A DNA stretch of 64,000 nt, from contig NZ_BQXN01000007.1 of the NCBI RefSeq assembly GCF_045862745.1, forward strand, positions 1 to 64,000, read 5' to 3'. Positions 1-8,324 of this stretch are shown one piece after another (the first letter of the stretch is position 1; the number at the start of each line of letters is the position of its first letter). The notes below the pieces were generated by a model that was not told where the DNA came from, did no database searches, and saw nothing but the letters and a program-made list of their open reading frames with translations. A program made the position numbers and the translations under genes. The DNA is from Furfurilactobacillus entadae (lineage in GTDB: Bacteria; Bacillota; Bacilli; Lactobacillales; Lactobacillaceae).

Positions 1-26
1 TAAAGGTCAGTGGATGCTTCTTTTTT

Positions 27-941
27 TTAGTGGGCTTGTTTGAGTTGCTCAACGTTGGCAGGAATGGCCAAGAAATCAGCAAGGTCTGTTAATAGACCTT
101 CATGCGTTGGGTGCCAGTCCAGCTCTGCCTGGGTTTGGGCGCTACTGGTTGGGTTGTTTGCACTGATACTGCCCACAAACCAGCCAAAGTAGGTGGCGGC
201 GTCTTGTGGCGTTAACTGGCTGATTGGCAAATGAAGACTGGTTGCAATTGTCTCCTCAATGGCCTTTACGCTGATGCCTTCTTCAGCGACAGCGTGGTAG
301 ACGTGACCAGCTGTCCCACGTTCTAACGCAGCAACAAACAAGGCAGCAGCGTCGTCTCTGTGAACGGATGGCCAAACGGTGGTCTCATCTACGAAGGCGG
401 CCCGGTGCTGAGCGACAGCGATTTGGGCGAGTAATGAACCAAACCCTTGACGGGCGGCACTATGAACGGTTGGTGACAGGCGGACGACCATGGCGCGGAC
501 GCCTTGATCAGCGTAAGCCAATGAGTTAGCTTCCGAAAGGGCCCGATCCGTTGGGTGGGCCGTGAAGTCCGTTTCCAGAGCAGGGCGGCCCAGATCTGTG
601 ATCATCAGGGTCCCAGAAGTGTTAACAAACGGTTTATTGGAATCAATGAGTGCGTCCCCAATCGCCTTAATGGCTGCCTGGTCCTGTTTAACAGCTTCGT
701 CATAATGATTGAAGTCGTTGGTAAACCCAAGATGAATGACACCATCGCTAGCCGAAGCTTGTTGCGCAAGCACGTCATGGTCGGTCAATGTCCCGGAGAC
801 CGGGGTTGCACCAAGACTGGTGAGAATGGCCGCCGAACGGTCTGAGCGAGCAAGACCAACAACGTCATAATTTTTTTCAACTAAATCTTTAACAACAGTT
901 TGGCCAATAAAGCCGGAACCACCAGTAATAAAAATTTTCAT
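27..941 (-). CDS. NAD(P)-dependent SDR-family oxidoreductase (epimerase-like)
   Basis: The 304-residue protein opens with the Rossmann motif ITGGSGFIG (residues 4-12), typical of atypical/extended short-chain dehydrogenases that bind NAD(P). The body is collinear with the NAD-dependent epimerase/dehydratase group. The substrate cannot be read from sequence; relatives act on sugars, aldehydes or small ketones in the cytoplasm. An AAGAGGC Shine-Dalgarno sequence precedes the ATG. The gene is divergent from a TetR regulator, and the 136-bp gap holds two palindromes, so it is probably the regulator's target. Confidence 0.8.
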   Translation of the reverse strand: MKIFITGGSGFIGQTVVKDLVEKNYDVVGLARSDRSAAILTSLGATPVSGTLTDHDVLAQQASASDGVIHLGFTNDFNHYDEAVKQDQAAIKAIGDALIDSNKPFVNTSGTLMITDLGRPALETDFTAHPTDRALSEANSLAYADQGVRAMVVRLSPTVHSAARQGFGSLLAQIAVAQHRAAFVDETTVWPSVHRDDAAALFVAALERGTAGHVYHAVAEEGISVKAIEETIATSLHLPISQLTPQDAATYFGWFVGSISANNPTSSAQTQAELDWHPTHEGLLTDLADFLAIPANVEQLKQAH

Positions 942-973
942 GAGAATGCCTCTTTTGAGTTTAAAATGTAATT

Positions 974-991
974 AGCGATAATATTATCGCT
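974..991. promoter_or_regulatory. 18-bp perfect palindrome, probable TetR operator
   Basis: AGCGATAATATTATCGCT is identical to its reverse complement. It sits between the divergent SDR and TetR genes. TetR proteins usually bind such palindromes in their own intergenic region; assignment to the adjacent regulator is inference. Confidence 0.6.
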
Positions 992-1014
992 TATAAAATC
1001 TGTTAGCTATCATA

Positions 1015-1032
1015 ACCGATAACTCTATCGGT
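1015..1032. promoter_or_regulatory. Second inverted repeat in the SDR/TetR intergenic region
   Basis: The arms ACCGATA and TATCGGT are separated by 4 nt. The site shares the CGATA core with the 974-991 palindrome, so the two could be paired operators for the same regulator. Confidence 0.45.
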
Positions 1033-1077
1033 GTCAACAATTGACATTTTAAACCGGTCTCGGTAACATGAGAACCT

Positions 1078-1659
1078 ATGAAGAAGAAAGATGAACAAAA
1101 ATATCAAGCAATTTTAAATGCGGCAGCGACACTCATCATTGATGGGAGTGTTGGCGACGTCTCAACAACAAAGATTGCCCGTGCAGCGGGGATTTCTCAG
1201 TCCAGTTTGTACGTTTATTTTACGAGCCGGGAACAGTTATTGACGGCGTTATACATTCGCGAATTAACCAATTTATATCAGGGCGACTTGGCGTTAGATG
1301 TAAGCGACCTAACGTTTGCAGCAACCCTGCGGCTGTATCTGCAACAGTTGTTCGACTATGCGGTGGCTCATCCCGGAAGCATGACCGTGATCCAAAAGCT
1401 AAAGGAAACGATGCGTCAGGAAACGGTGGACGCCCCGAAAGTTCGGGCAATCGTGGCAACGAGCCGGGTTCAACAATTATTGGCAGCCGGAATCGCTAAC
1501 CACGATCTTCGGCAAGTGGATCTGTCCTTGCACCGTAACATCATTTTTTCAACGGTAAAACTTCATGTGGATAACCTCAATCAGGGTGTTTATTCGCGGG
1601 CAAGCATGCCGTTTAGCACTGTGTGTGACATGATCATGGCGGCGGTGTTAGCGAAATAA
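1078..1659 (+). CDS. TetR/AcrR-family transcriptional regulator
   Basis: The 193-residue protein has an N-terminal TetR helix-turn-helix (residues about 10-55) with the recognition-helix signature IARAAGISQSSLYVYF, and a divergent ligand-binding C-terminal domain. It is a likely cytoplasmic repressor of the divergent SDR gene and of itself, through the palindromes at 974-1032. The ligand is unknown. A long perfect hairpin follows the stop codon. Confidence 0.85.
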   Translation: MKKKDEQKYQAILNAAATLIIDGSVGDVSTTKIARAAGISQSSLYVYFTSREQLLTALYIRELTNLYQGDLALDVSDLTFAATLRLYLQQLFDYAVAHPGSMTVIQKLKETMRQETVDAPKVRAIVATSRVQQLLAAGIANHDLRQVDLSLHRNIIFSTVKLHVDNLNQGVYSRASMPFSTVCDMIMAAVLAK

Positions 1660-1667
1660 CGAACGAA

Positions 1668-1722
1668 CCAAAATAAGCGATCCGTTACTGGCATGATGTC
1701 GGTAACGGATCGCTTATTTTGG
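1668..1722. terminator. Long perfect hairpin after the TetR gene
   Basis: Arms of 21 bp (1668-1688 and 1702-1722) are perfectly complementary around a 13-nt loop, with A/T-rich outer ends. It probably acts as a terminator. The stem is unusually long and perfect. Confidence 0.65.
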
Positions 1723-1865
1723 TGAGCGTGCCTTGAATTGACAATATGAGTGAATGGTCTTAAAATGAGAAAATGATGATAAAAGATTCGGTTATCGTAT
1801 AATCACAGTGAGGGAATTATAAAGGCATCTTTTGCAGAGCGTTGTTTCAGAAGTGGGGGTTGGTT

Positions 1866-2621
1866 ATGGTCAATCTAAAAAAGACAATTGCACTGGGGAA
1901 ATTTGAAACGAACATTGTCTTGGATAATAAACTCGTCATTGTCTATACATTACTCTTCCCAGCCGTTTTCTTTCTTTATCATTTCTTTGCTGGTGGGGCA
2001 AGACAGCTAGCGAGTGGGCAGGTCTTACAGATGCTTTCAGGTTATTGGTCCTACATAATTGTTGCTGGTGTCTTAAACGGCATTATTAATGGCATGATAA
2101 ACATGCGTGAGAATAATTTTCTAAAAATGTTTTCATTTATCGCTGGTGACAAACGGCTCATCTTTTATGCAAATCTAATCCCACAGATTTTTGTGATTCA
2201 AGTTGAGTTGCTCATCTTTAATGTGATTGCCCTTTGTTGTTATCGGGCTGACGGCCACGTGATCTTGAGCACGCTGGTGGCGATGTTGATCAACTTTATT
2301 TTGATCCCGATTATTGTTTTTTTTACAGCGTTTTTGCTGTTGGTGCCAATGAAGGGGCAGGAATCTGGCATTGTAATTACTGGATATCTTGTCTTTGGAA
2401 TGGGGCTACTTGCTGTAAAAAGCGCTCAAGTTGGCCTAAACGGAATCTTGTCCTTCCTTGCGCCGACTGTTTACGTGAAAAACGTTTATCAAGTCCTTTT
2501 TAGTCAGACTGCGCCAGCGTTAATGCCGGCGCTTATCCTGAGTGGCATCGCGGTTTTCTATCTACTGATTGGTAATCTGATTATTGCAAGAATCAACCTT
2601 AATTCTGCGACGTTACGGTAA
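1866..2621 (+). CDS. ABC transporter permease (ABC-2 type)
   Basis: The 251-residue hydrophobic protein has about six predicted membrane segments separated by short polar loops, the layout of ABC-2 permeases. I chose the ATG at 1866 because a GTGGGGGT Shine-Dalgarno sequence lies 5-6 nt upstream; a TTG 24 nt earlier lacks one. Its stop is 12 bp before an ABC ATPase, so the two make an exporter-type transporter. The substrate is unknown. In this architecture the partners often export peptides, lipids or antibiotics, but nothing here decides that. Confidence 0.75.
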   Translation: MVNLKKTIALGKFETNIVLDNKLVIVYTLLFPAVFFLYHFFAGGARQLASGQVLQMLSGYWSYIIVAGVLNGIINGMINMRENNFLKMFSFIAGDKRLIFYANLIPQIFVIQVELLIFNVIALCCYRADGHVILSTLVAMLINFILIPIIVFFTAFLLLVPMKGQESGIVITGYLVFGMGLLAVKSAQVGLNGILSFLAPTVYVKNVYQVLFSQTAPALMPALILSGIAVFYLLIGNLIIARINLNSATLR

Positions 2622-2633
2622 GGGGGACAAAGC

Positions 2634-3299
2634 ATGGAAATTCAAAATTTCTCGTATCAGTTACCGAGTGGTGTGTCACTCTATGATCATTTAAGCGTTC
2701 ATTTTTCAAAGGATAACGTGAATGTGATTTTTGGCCCAAATGGGATTGGGAAAACGACGTTGTTAGATTTTATCGCGGGTGTTAATCAACGCCCCGTAGA
2801 AAACTTCGTGGACTTCCCGGCTGGTGATGAAATTGCGTACCAACTTCAGGGGGTCCCGTTTATTGGTGAAGCGACGGTCTTCAACACGATGAAACTGATT
2901 GCTGAGATCGAGAACCCCCGCGAAAAATTTACGGTAAGTGATCTTCCTGACGAATTAAAGCGATTTGTTGATGTCCAGTTTCGGCAGTTGTCAGGTGGTC
3001 AACGGCGGTTAGTCATCATTGAGGCCGTTTCTCGATTAGAGCGAACCCTCTATCTTTTTGATGAACCAGAGAGCGGGTTAGACCCCAAAATGGCGCGCCA
3101 GGTGATGATGAAACTAAAGGCCCTCAATCAACGCGGGAAGATGGTGATTGCAACCTCGCATCAATTTCAGAACATTGACGACATGTTCAACCTGATTTTT
3201 TTAAACGCAGGCAAGATCCTCTTTACGGGCTCCGCAAAGGAATTTCTGGCGGCGGGGCAGACCAACGACCTGGTTGAGGCCTATCTAAAGCGATTTTGA
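2634..3299 (+). CDS. ABC transporter ATP-binding protein
   Basis: The 221-residue ATPase has Walker A GPNGIGKTT (about residues 34-42), the ABC signature LSGGQ in the middle, and a Walker B stretch ending LYLFDEPESGLD. A histidine switch is visible in the ATSHQF segment. It energises the membrane partner encoded immediately upstream (12-bp gap). A GGGGGACA Shine-Dalgarno sequence precedes the ATG. The pair ends at a bidirectional terminator shared with clpP. Confidence 0.88.
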   Translation: MEIQNFSYQLPSGVSLYDHLSVHFSKDNVNVIFGPNGIGKTTLLDFIAGVNQRPVENFVDFPAGDEIAYQLQGVPFIGEATVFNTMKLIAEIENPREKFTVSDLPDELKRFVDVQFRQLSGGQRRLVIIEAVSRLERTLYLFDEPESGLDPKMARQVMMKLKALNQRGKMVIATSHQFQNIDDMFNLIFLNAGKILFTGSAKEFLAAGQTNDLVEAYLKRF

Positions 3300-3314
3300 T
3301 GAACGAAAAAAAAA

Positions 3315-3345
3315 CACTGCCCGGATTTAACCGGGCAGTGCTTTT
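3315..3345. terminator. Bidirectional terminator between the ABC genes and clpP
   Basis: The 10-bp perfect stem CACTGCCCGG/CCGGGCAGTG has a 6-nt loop. It is flanked by an A-run on the left and CTTTT on the right, so it can serve both convergent genes. Confidence 0.85.
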
Positions 3346-3349
3346 CGCA

Positions 3350-3943
3350 TTACTTCATTTCGCTGGAGTTTTGCATAATGTGGTCGATCAAACCGTAATC
3401 GAGGGCCTGTTGAGCGGTCATGTAGTTATCCCGTTCAGTGTCCCGGTTAATGGTTTCAATGTCTTGGCCAGTCTTTTCAGCCAGCAATTCATTGATCATC
3501 TTCCGTGTCTTCAGAATTTCTTCTGCGACAATTTCGATTTCAGTTTGTTGCCCTTGAGCACCACCAGAAGGTTGGTGAATCAAGATTTCTGAGTGAGGTA
3601 AGGCAAAACGTTTGCCCTTCGCACCAGAAGTGGCAAGGATGGAAGCCATGGAAGCAGCCATCCCCATGACGATCGTTTGCACGTCGGACTTCACAAAGTT
3701 CATCGTGTCGTAGATTGCCATCCCAGAAGTGATCACACCACCTGGGGAGTTGATGTACATGTAGATATCTTTGTCAGAATCCTGGGCGTCTAAGAACAAA
3801 AGTTGGGCGATGATGGCGTTTGCCATGTCGTCTTCAATTGGTCCAGATACCATAATGATCCGGTCTTTTAACAGTCGTGAGTAAATGTCATAGGCGCGTT
3901 CACCGCGGCTGGACTGTTCGATAACAGTTGGAATTAAAGCCAT
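3350..3943 (-). CDS. clpP: ATP-dependent Clp protease proteolytic subunit
   Basis: The 197-residue serine peptidase has the catalytic triad Ser98 (GMAASMAS), His123 (ILIHQPSG) and Asp172 (RDTERD), matching ClpP numbering. It forms the barrel that degrades substrates fed by ClpC, ClpE or ClpX. The ATG at 3943 follows a GGAGGC Shine-Dalgarno sequence; an upstream in-frame start at 3982 lacks one. A CtsR operator lies upstream, consistent with heat and stress induction. The gene ends in a shared terminator. Confidence 0.98.
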   Translation of the reverse strand: MALIPTVIEQSSRGERAYDIYSRLLKDRIIMVSGPIEDDMANAIIAQLLFLDAQDSDKDIYMYINSPGGVITSGMAIYDTMNFVKSDVQTIVMGMAASMASILATSGAKGKRFALPHSEILIHQPSGGAQGQQTEIEIVAEEILKTRKMINELLAEKTGQDIETINRDTERDNYMTAQQALDYGLIDHIMQNSSEMK

Positions 3944-4028
3944 GAGAGAGGCCTCCTTGTATTTTGCGTTGTGGATTAGCACTTATAATGGTCCTCTGCT
4001 AATCAACGTAATTGTAGTTTAACCCAAA

Positions 4029-4045
4029 GGTCAAAAAAGGTCAAA
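4029..4045. promoter_or_regulatory. CtsR operator upstream of clpP
   Basis: GGTCAAAAAAGGTCAAA is a tandem heptad repeat that matches the published CtsR consensus RGTCAAANANRGTCAAA exactly. It lies about 85 bp upstream of the clpP start, inside the promoter region shared with the divergent prenyltransferase gene. Confidence 0.9.
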
Positions 4046-4125
4046 CAAAATCCCGGCTTTTGTGCGCAATTTTTTCGTGAACATGTGGTAGCCTTAGAGG
4101 TACAAGAGTTGAGGGGGAAAACGGA

Positions 4126-5043
4126 ATGAAGAAAAAGTGGCTAACGTGGCCGATATTCGTGGAATTAACGGAAATTTACACCGCACCATTAAACATTGTG
4201 TGGTTTATTTTGGGGGCGGCAATTGCGCAATCGCGGTATGGTATTGTCAATTGGGTGAACGTCTTATTGTGTTTAGTGGATGTTTTCATTTTTGACTTAG
4301 CTGTCAACGTGTCGGATAACTATTATGATTACGTTCATGCGGCCGATCGAGAAGGGTATGCGGCGCACACCAACCCACTTGGGCGGTTGCAATTGCCGTT
4401 ACGAGGTGTCTGGTGGTTAGCTGCCAGTTTGTACGCCTTGTCAGCGGTTCCTGGCTTGTTCTTAATTATGCGGACGGGGTGGCCGATTCTCGTCTTTGGA
4501 CTAATTGGTTATGCCATCGGAATTTTTTACACGGCCGGACCGAAACCGTTAAACGCCATGCCAATTTGTGAGGCAGTTGTGGCGTTATCCATTTCGTATT
4601 TGATTCAATTAGTCTGTGTCTACGTTAGTATTTATGGTCATCAACCGTTTACCATCGGGATGGTTGGAACCACGTTTACATTATGCTTACCGTTGACCCT
4701 GATCTTCTTCATGGTCCAACTGTCTAACAATACAGCGGATCTGGAAGAAGACATTAAGAACCATCGGCACACACTGGCCTACTTTATTGGGCGAAAACGG
4801 GCGGTTGCCCTGATGAAAGTGCTACTGGTTGTTGGGTCATTGTGGCCACTGGTCAACTTCTTTGCCGGAATCGCGCCGTGGCCCACGTTACTGAGTGTCC
4901 TGTTGCTGCCAGTAATGTGGCGGGGCATTCAGCCGTTCTTTGCTGTTCAGGATAAACAAAAAACGTACGGGGCAGTGCTGAAGAGCACCGCGTTGTTCTT
5001 TGTGGGGTACACCGTATTATTTGCCCTTGGCGTCTGGTTGTAA
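4126..5043 (+). CDS. menA: UbiA-family prenyltransferase, MenA-like (1,4-dihydroxy-2-naphthoate polyprenyltransferase)
   Basis: The 305-residue integral membrane protein has both Asp-rich UbiA motifs: NVSDNYYDY near residue 62-70 and NNTADLEEDIKNHRHTLA near 201-218. These bind the Mg2+-prenyl diphosphate. The best family match is MenA, which attaches the isoprenoid tail in demethylmenaquinone synthesis. No other men gene is nearby, so the naphthoate precursor would have to be made elsewhere or taken up. The ATG follows GAGGGGG. UbiA specificity is hard to fix by eye, so other prenyl acceptors remain possible. Confidence 0.8.
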   Translation: MKKKWLTWPIFVELTEIYTAPLNIVWFILGAAIAQSRYGIVNWVNVLLCLVDVFIFDLAVNVSDNYYDYVHAADREGYAAHTNPLGRLQLPLRGVWWLAASLYALSAVPGLFLIMRTGWPILVFGLIGYAIGIFYTAGPKPLNAMPICEAVVALSISYLIQLVCVYVSIYGHQPFTIGMVGTTFTLCLPLTLIFFMVQLSNNTADLEEDIKNHRHTLAYFIGRKRAVALMKVLLVVGSLWPLVNFFAGIAPWPTLLSVLLLPVMWRGIQPFFAVQDKQKTYGAVLKSTALFFVGYTVLFALGVWL

Positions 5044-5050
5044 AAAATGT

Positions 5051-5079
5051 TTGACATCAATGACAAAAACTGGTATTTT
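5051..5079 (+). promoter_or_regulatory. Sigma-A promoter for the T-box leader
   Basis: The -35 is a consensus TTGACA (5051-5056). After a 17-nt spacer the -10 is TATTTT (5074-5079), preceded by TGG, an extended -10. Confidence 0.7.
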
Positions 5080-5109
5080 TCTAATTAATATTTAATCAGG
5101 TGTTTTCAT

Positions 5110-5340
5110 CCCGAGTAGCGGATGGTCTGGGTGTCAGGAAGTCGGTGGGTGCTGCGAACCGATCAGGGCCATTTTTGCGAACTACTTGAAGACGTTAATG
5201 AACGGGCACCACCGGACCGTTATCCCGGTGAGAGTGAGTGTTTTTGGTGCGGGAATTTTCTAAGCCGGACACTAAGCTGGGTGGTACCACGGTGAAAATC
5301 GTCCCTGTTATGCATTGGCATAGCAGGGACGATTTTTTTG
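5110..5340 (+). ncRNA. T-box riboswitch leader, probable tyrosine specifier
   Basis: The T-box core AAGCTGGGTGGTACCACGG (5274-5292) is a textbook match that pairs with the uncharged tRNA acceptor end. It is followed by a terminator stem (5295-5307 with 5324-5336) and a T-run. In the Stem I region, GCGAACTACTTGAAG reads as a specifier loop with TAC at 5183-5185, i.e. tyrosine. CTA (Leu) or ACT (Thr) in an adjacent register cannot be excluded by eye. It should raise transcription of the downstream transporter when tRNA-Tyr is uncharged. Confidence 0.9.
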
Positions 5341-5444
5341 TTTAGGGGAGGAAAGCAGATGACAGAGACAAGTGGGGGCACGCCCCGATATTGATGCGCA
5401 ACGTGTGTGGTGTTGACTGAGCATTGATGAAAGAGGTAGCAATT

Positions 5445-6839
5445 ATGGAAAAGAAAACGTTTAAAGTGGGGCGCAATGAAGCACTGGTTGTTTTAATTGG
5501 GATGTTAGTCATTATGGGGCTGGGGGTCATTAAGTTTGGATTGTCACCCCAAGTACCAGTTATGTTAGTCATGGGCCTTCTCATGGCGTGGGCGGTGGCC
5601 CACCGGTTGCCGTGGTCAAAAATCAATGCCGGAATTAAGGACGGAATCGAAACCGGGATCGTGCCAATTTTTATTTTTATTCTCGTTGGGGCGCTGATCA
5701 GCACGTGGATCGCGGCCGGCATCATTCCGACCCTGATGGTTTTTGGGTTTCATTTAATCAGCGTTCAGTGGTTTGTCCCGTCCGTCTTTGTGGTTTGTGC
5801 ATTGGTTGGTAGTGCCGTAGGGAGTGCGTTTACCGTCATCTCAACCGTGGGGATCGCGTTCTTAGGGATGGGGGTCACGATGCACGTGAATCCCGCGCTG
5901 GTCGCTGGGGCAATCATCTCCGGGGCGGTGTTTGGTGATAAATCATCACCGCTGTCTGAATCGACAAACTTAACGGCGGCGGTCGTGGACGCAGATTTGT
6001 TTAAGCACATTGTGAACCTCATGTGGACAACTATTCCCGCCTTTGTCGTTTCACTAATTGTCTTCGCCGTTTTGGGAAGTGGTGAAAAGGGAACCAGTTT
6101 GGCCAGTATCAATAAAGTGATTGCGGTGTTATCGGCGCACTTTACGATCTCGGCATGGGCCATCGTGCCCATCGCCTGCATGTTCCTCTGCGCTTGGCGG
6201 CGGGTGCCAGCCATTCCGACGTTGTTTTTAAACATTGGAATTTCGTTGGTGATGTTGCTCATTGAACATCCGGGAACCCAGTTAACGAAAATTGCCAGCA
6301 TCATTGAAACCGGCTTTGTTTCTCATACCGGCAATAAGGAAGTGGACGTTCTTTTATCACGAGGCGGTATTGCTAGCATGATGGGGACCGTTTCGTTGAT
6401 CGTTTTGACGCTATCACTCGGTGGATTGTTGATGGAATTCGGCCTGATCGACGCCATCATGACGCCGTTTGCGAAGCACTTGAAGTCAGACGGCGCTCGG
6501 ATTACGGCCGTGATTTTATCGGGGATCGGTGTGAACCTCTTTATTGGGGAACAATTCCTGTCCGTTATTTTACCTGGCCGGGCGTTCAAGAAGGCGTTTG
6601 ATGAGGCTGGTTTAGCGCCTGTCGCATTAGGCCGGGCGTTAGAGGATGGTGGAACGGTTATCAACTACCTGGTGCCTTGGGGCGTCGCAGGCGTCTTTGC
6701 GGCGAACACACTGGGTGTGAGCACGCTAGCGTTTTTACCGTTCACGCTGTTTAGCCTCTTATCACCAGTCTTCTCCATTATTAGCGGAGTGACCGGCTGG
6801 GGAATCAAACACCAAACGAGTGTCACTGACCAAAATTAG
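5445..6839 (+). CDS. NhaC-family transporter, T-box controlled, probable amino-acid (tyrosine) permease
   Basis: The 464-residue protein has about 11-12 hydrophobic segments and is collinear with the NhaC Na+/H+ antiporter superfamily, including the central GDKSSPLSESTNL segment. NhaC paralogues behind T-boxes or amino-acid riboswitches are generally predicted amino-acid transporters, so with a TAC specifier this is most likely a tyrosine transporter rather than a pH-homeostasis antiporter. The ATG at 5445 follows AAGAGG; upstream in-frame TTG/ATG codons are less well placed. A terminator hairpin follows. Confidence 0.75.
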   Translation: MEKKTFKVGRNEALVVLIGMLVIMGLGVIKFGLSPQVPVMLVMGLLMAWAVAHRLPWSKINAGIKDGIETGIVPIFIFILVGALISTWIAAGIIPTLMVFGFHLISVQWFVPSVFVVCALVGSAVGSAFTVISTVGIAFLGMGVTMHVNPALVAGAIISGAVFGDKSSPLSESTNLTAAVVDADLFKHIVNLMWTTIPAFVVSLIVFAVLGSGEKGTSLASINKVIAVLSAHFTISAWAIVPIACMFLCAWRRVPAIPTLFLNIGISLVMLLIEHPGTQLTKIASIIETGFVSHTGNKEVDVLLSRGGIASMMGTVSLIVLTLSLGGLLMEFGLIDAIMTPFAKHLKSDGARITAVILSGIGVNLFIGEQFLSVILPGRAFKKAFDEAGLAPVALGRALEDGGTVINYLVPWGVAGVFAANTLGVSTLAFLPFTLFSLLSPVFSIISGVTGWGIKHQTSVTDQN

Positions 6840-6862
6840 GTTACTCATGGCAGACAAAAAGC

Positions 6863-6905
6863 GGCGGTTCGCCGGATGATGAGCATCCACGAACCGCCAC
6901 TTTTA
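6863..6905. terminator. Terminator between the NhaC-family gene and the aldo/keto reductase
   Basis: The stem GGCGGTTCG/CGAACCGCC (6863-6871 with 6890-6898) has an inner GGATG/CATCC extension. A-rich sequence lies to the left and TTTT to the right, so it can serve both convergent genes. Confidence 0.75.
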
Positions 6906-6932
6906 GTGAGTTCTACTATATATAATGTCTGT

Positions 6933-7886
6933 TTACGGTAAATCGTTGCCAGCTGACAGGTAAATGTCGTACCATTCTTGAGCGGTTAGGTGCACCTGGT
7001 TGGCTAACGCGATTTCCTTTAGTCGGGCTGGATTCATGCTCCCAACAATGGTTTGAATTTTTGCTGGGTGACGAAGAATCCATGCGGTTGCAATGGTGGT
7101 CTTTGTGACGGCATAGCGGTCTGCGACACGTTGAAGTTCTTGATTCAACTCAGGGAATTTAGGATTATCAATGAAGACCCCTTCAAACATACCGTACTGG
7201 TAGGGAGACCAGGCCTGAATGGTCATGTTGTGAAGGCGGGTGTACGCAAGGATCCCGTTATCGTGATCAATGCTCCGGTCATCGGCCATGTTGACGTGCA
7301 TCTCTGCATCAATCATCCCGGTGTGCATGATTGAAAATTGCAGTTGGTTAATCAATAAGCGCTGGTGCAAACTGTGTTGTAACAGTTCAATTTGATAAGG
7401 GTTTTGATTAGAAACCCCAAAATGACGGGCGGTGCCATCCGTTTGAAGGGTGGTTAGTGCACGGGCGACCTGGTCAGGTTCCATCAACGGGTCGGGCCGG
7501 TGCAACAATAAACTGTCAAAGTAATCCAGCCCCATGCGGTTCAATTCGTCATGAGCGGCGGTCACAAGATGATCTTCACTGAAGTCGTAACGGGCCCCAA
7601 AGACCAAGCCATCATGAGACCGGTCCTTGTTGAGCACGATTCCGACCTTACCCTGAACGTAAATGTCAGACCGGTTGAGTCCAGACGCAGCTAATGCCTG
7701 GCCAAAAATGGTGTCCGATTTACCCTCACCGTAAATGTCGGCGCCATCGAAGAAGTTAATGCCAAGGTCAACCGCTGTTTCTAAAACGGTGGTTGCCTCA
7801 GCAACGGAAAGCAAGTTCATGCGCATAATGCCTAAACCAATGTTTGATGCGTGTAAATCACTGTTACCAAGGTTGATGTACTCCAC
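6933..7886 (-). CDS. Aldo/keto reductase
   Basis: The 317-residue TIM-barrel NAD(P)H oxidoreductase shows the family signature around NFFDGADIYGEG (catalytic Asp and Tyr), a Lys in YVQGKVG and a His in LLLHRPDP, completing the Asp-Tyr-Lys-His tetrad. The C-terminal region with TIVGSMNPARL binds the cofactor. It resembles the YdhF-like subgroup; the substrate is unknown. The start codon is GTG, preceded by AAGGAAGTGA. It is monocistronic and convergent with the NhaC-family gene. Confidence 0.88.
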   Translation of the reverse strand: MEYINLGNSDLHASNIGLGIMRMNLLSVAEATTVLETAVDLGINFFDGADIYGEGKSDTIFGQALAASGLNRSDIYVQGKVGIVLNKDRSHDGLVFGARYDFSEDHLVTAAHDELNRMGLDYFDSLLLHRPDPLMEPDQVARALTTLQTDGTARHFGVSNQNPYQIELLQHSLHQRLLINQLQFSIMHTGMIDAEMHVNMADDRSIDHDNGILAYTRLHNMTIQAWSPYQYGMFEGVFIDNPKFPELNQELQRVADRYAVTKTTIATAWILRHPAKIQTIVGSMNPARLKEIALANQVHLTAQEWYDIYLSAGNDLP

Positions 7887-7945
7887 AATCAGTCACTTCC
7901 TTATCGTTAATTGCCCTAAGTGTAGCACTGTTTGTCGTCGGCGGG

Positions 7946-7974
7946 TTGTGTTGAAGGCAAAAAGCTGGTATAGT
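7946..7974 (+). promoter_or_regulatory. Promoter for the 50-residue basic protein
   Basis: TTGTGT (7946-7951), a 17-nt spacer, then TATAGT (7969-7974) preceded by TGG, an extended -10. Confidence 0.55.
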
Positions 7975-8013
7975 GTTATTTGTTATTGACAACGTATTGA
8001 GAGGAGAAGCATC

Positions 8014-8166
8014 ATGGCAGAAAAGAAACCATTGAACTCATTTGCCGGCAAGCGTCCGGTTGCTAAACGGCAACGTCGTCTTCGCCGTGAAAAAGAAATT
8101 GCCGCAATCCAACGTTGGGCTGCTGGTAAGACTGATACGATCGAAGCAGCTCCTAAGGCTAAGTAA
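8014..8166 (+). CDS. Small highly basic hypothetical protein (50 aa)
   Basis: This short ORF has strong expression signals: a GAGGAGAAG Shine-Dalgarno sequence, an ATG, a promoter-like sequence upstream and a strong terminator downstream. The product begins MAEKKPLNSFAGKRPVAKRQ and continues with an Arg-rich helix-like stretch (RRLRREKEIAAIQRW), giving a strong positive charge. No membrane segment, signal peptide or known motif is visible. The composition suggests binding to nucleic acid or the ribosome, but that is speculation. It is transcribed alone. Confidence 0.75.
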   Translation: MAEKKPLNSFAGKRPVAKRQRRLRREKEIAAIQRWAAGKTDTIEAAPKAK

Positions 8167-8228
8167 TTTCGGTTGAGTACGCTTTTCTGATTGTCTCTAA
8201 TTCAGTACATCAAAAAGCATTTAGTCCC

Positions 8229-8266
8229 GCACAATCATCTTTATGATGATTGTGCGGTTTTTTTGT
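8229..8266 (+). terminator. Strong intrinsic terminator after the small basic protein
   Basis: The perfect 13-bp stem CCGCACAATCATC/GATGATTGTGCGG has a 5-nt loop and is followed by seven T residues. Confidence 0.9.
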
Positions 8267-8292
8267 GTATTTTCATGGGAAACGAATTATGT

Positions 8293-8321
8293 TTGGAATA
8301 TCACAAAGGAATCGTTATACT
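8293..8321 (+). promoter_or_regulatory. Promoter of the nitroreductase gene
   Basis: TTGGAA (8293-8298), a 17-nt spacer, then TATACT (8316-8321). A cre-like site begins 4 bp downstream of the -10. Confidence 0.55.
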
Positions 8322-8324
8322 TTA

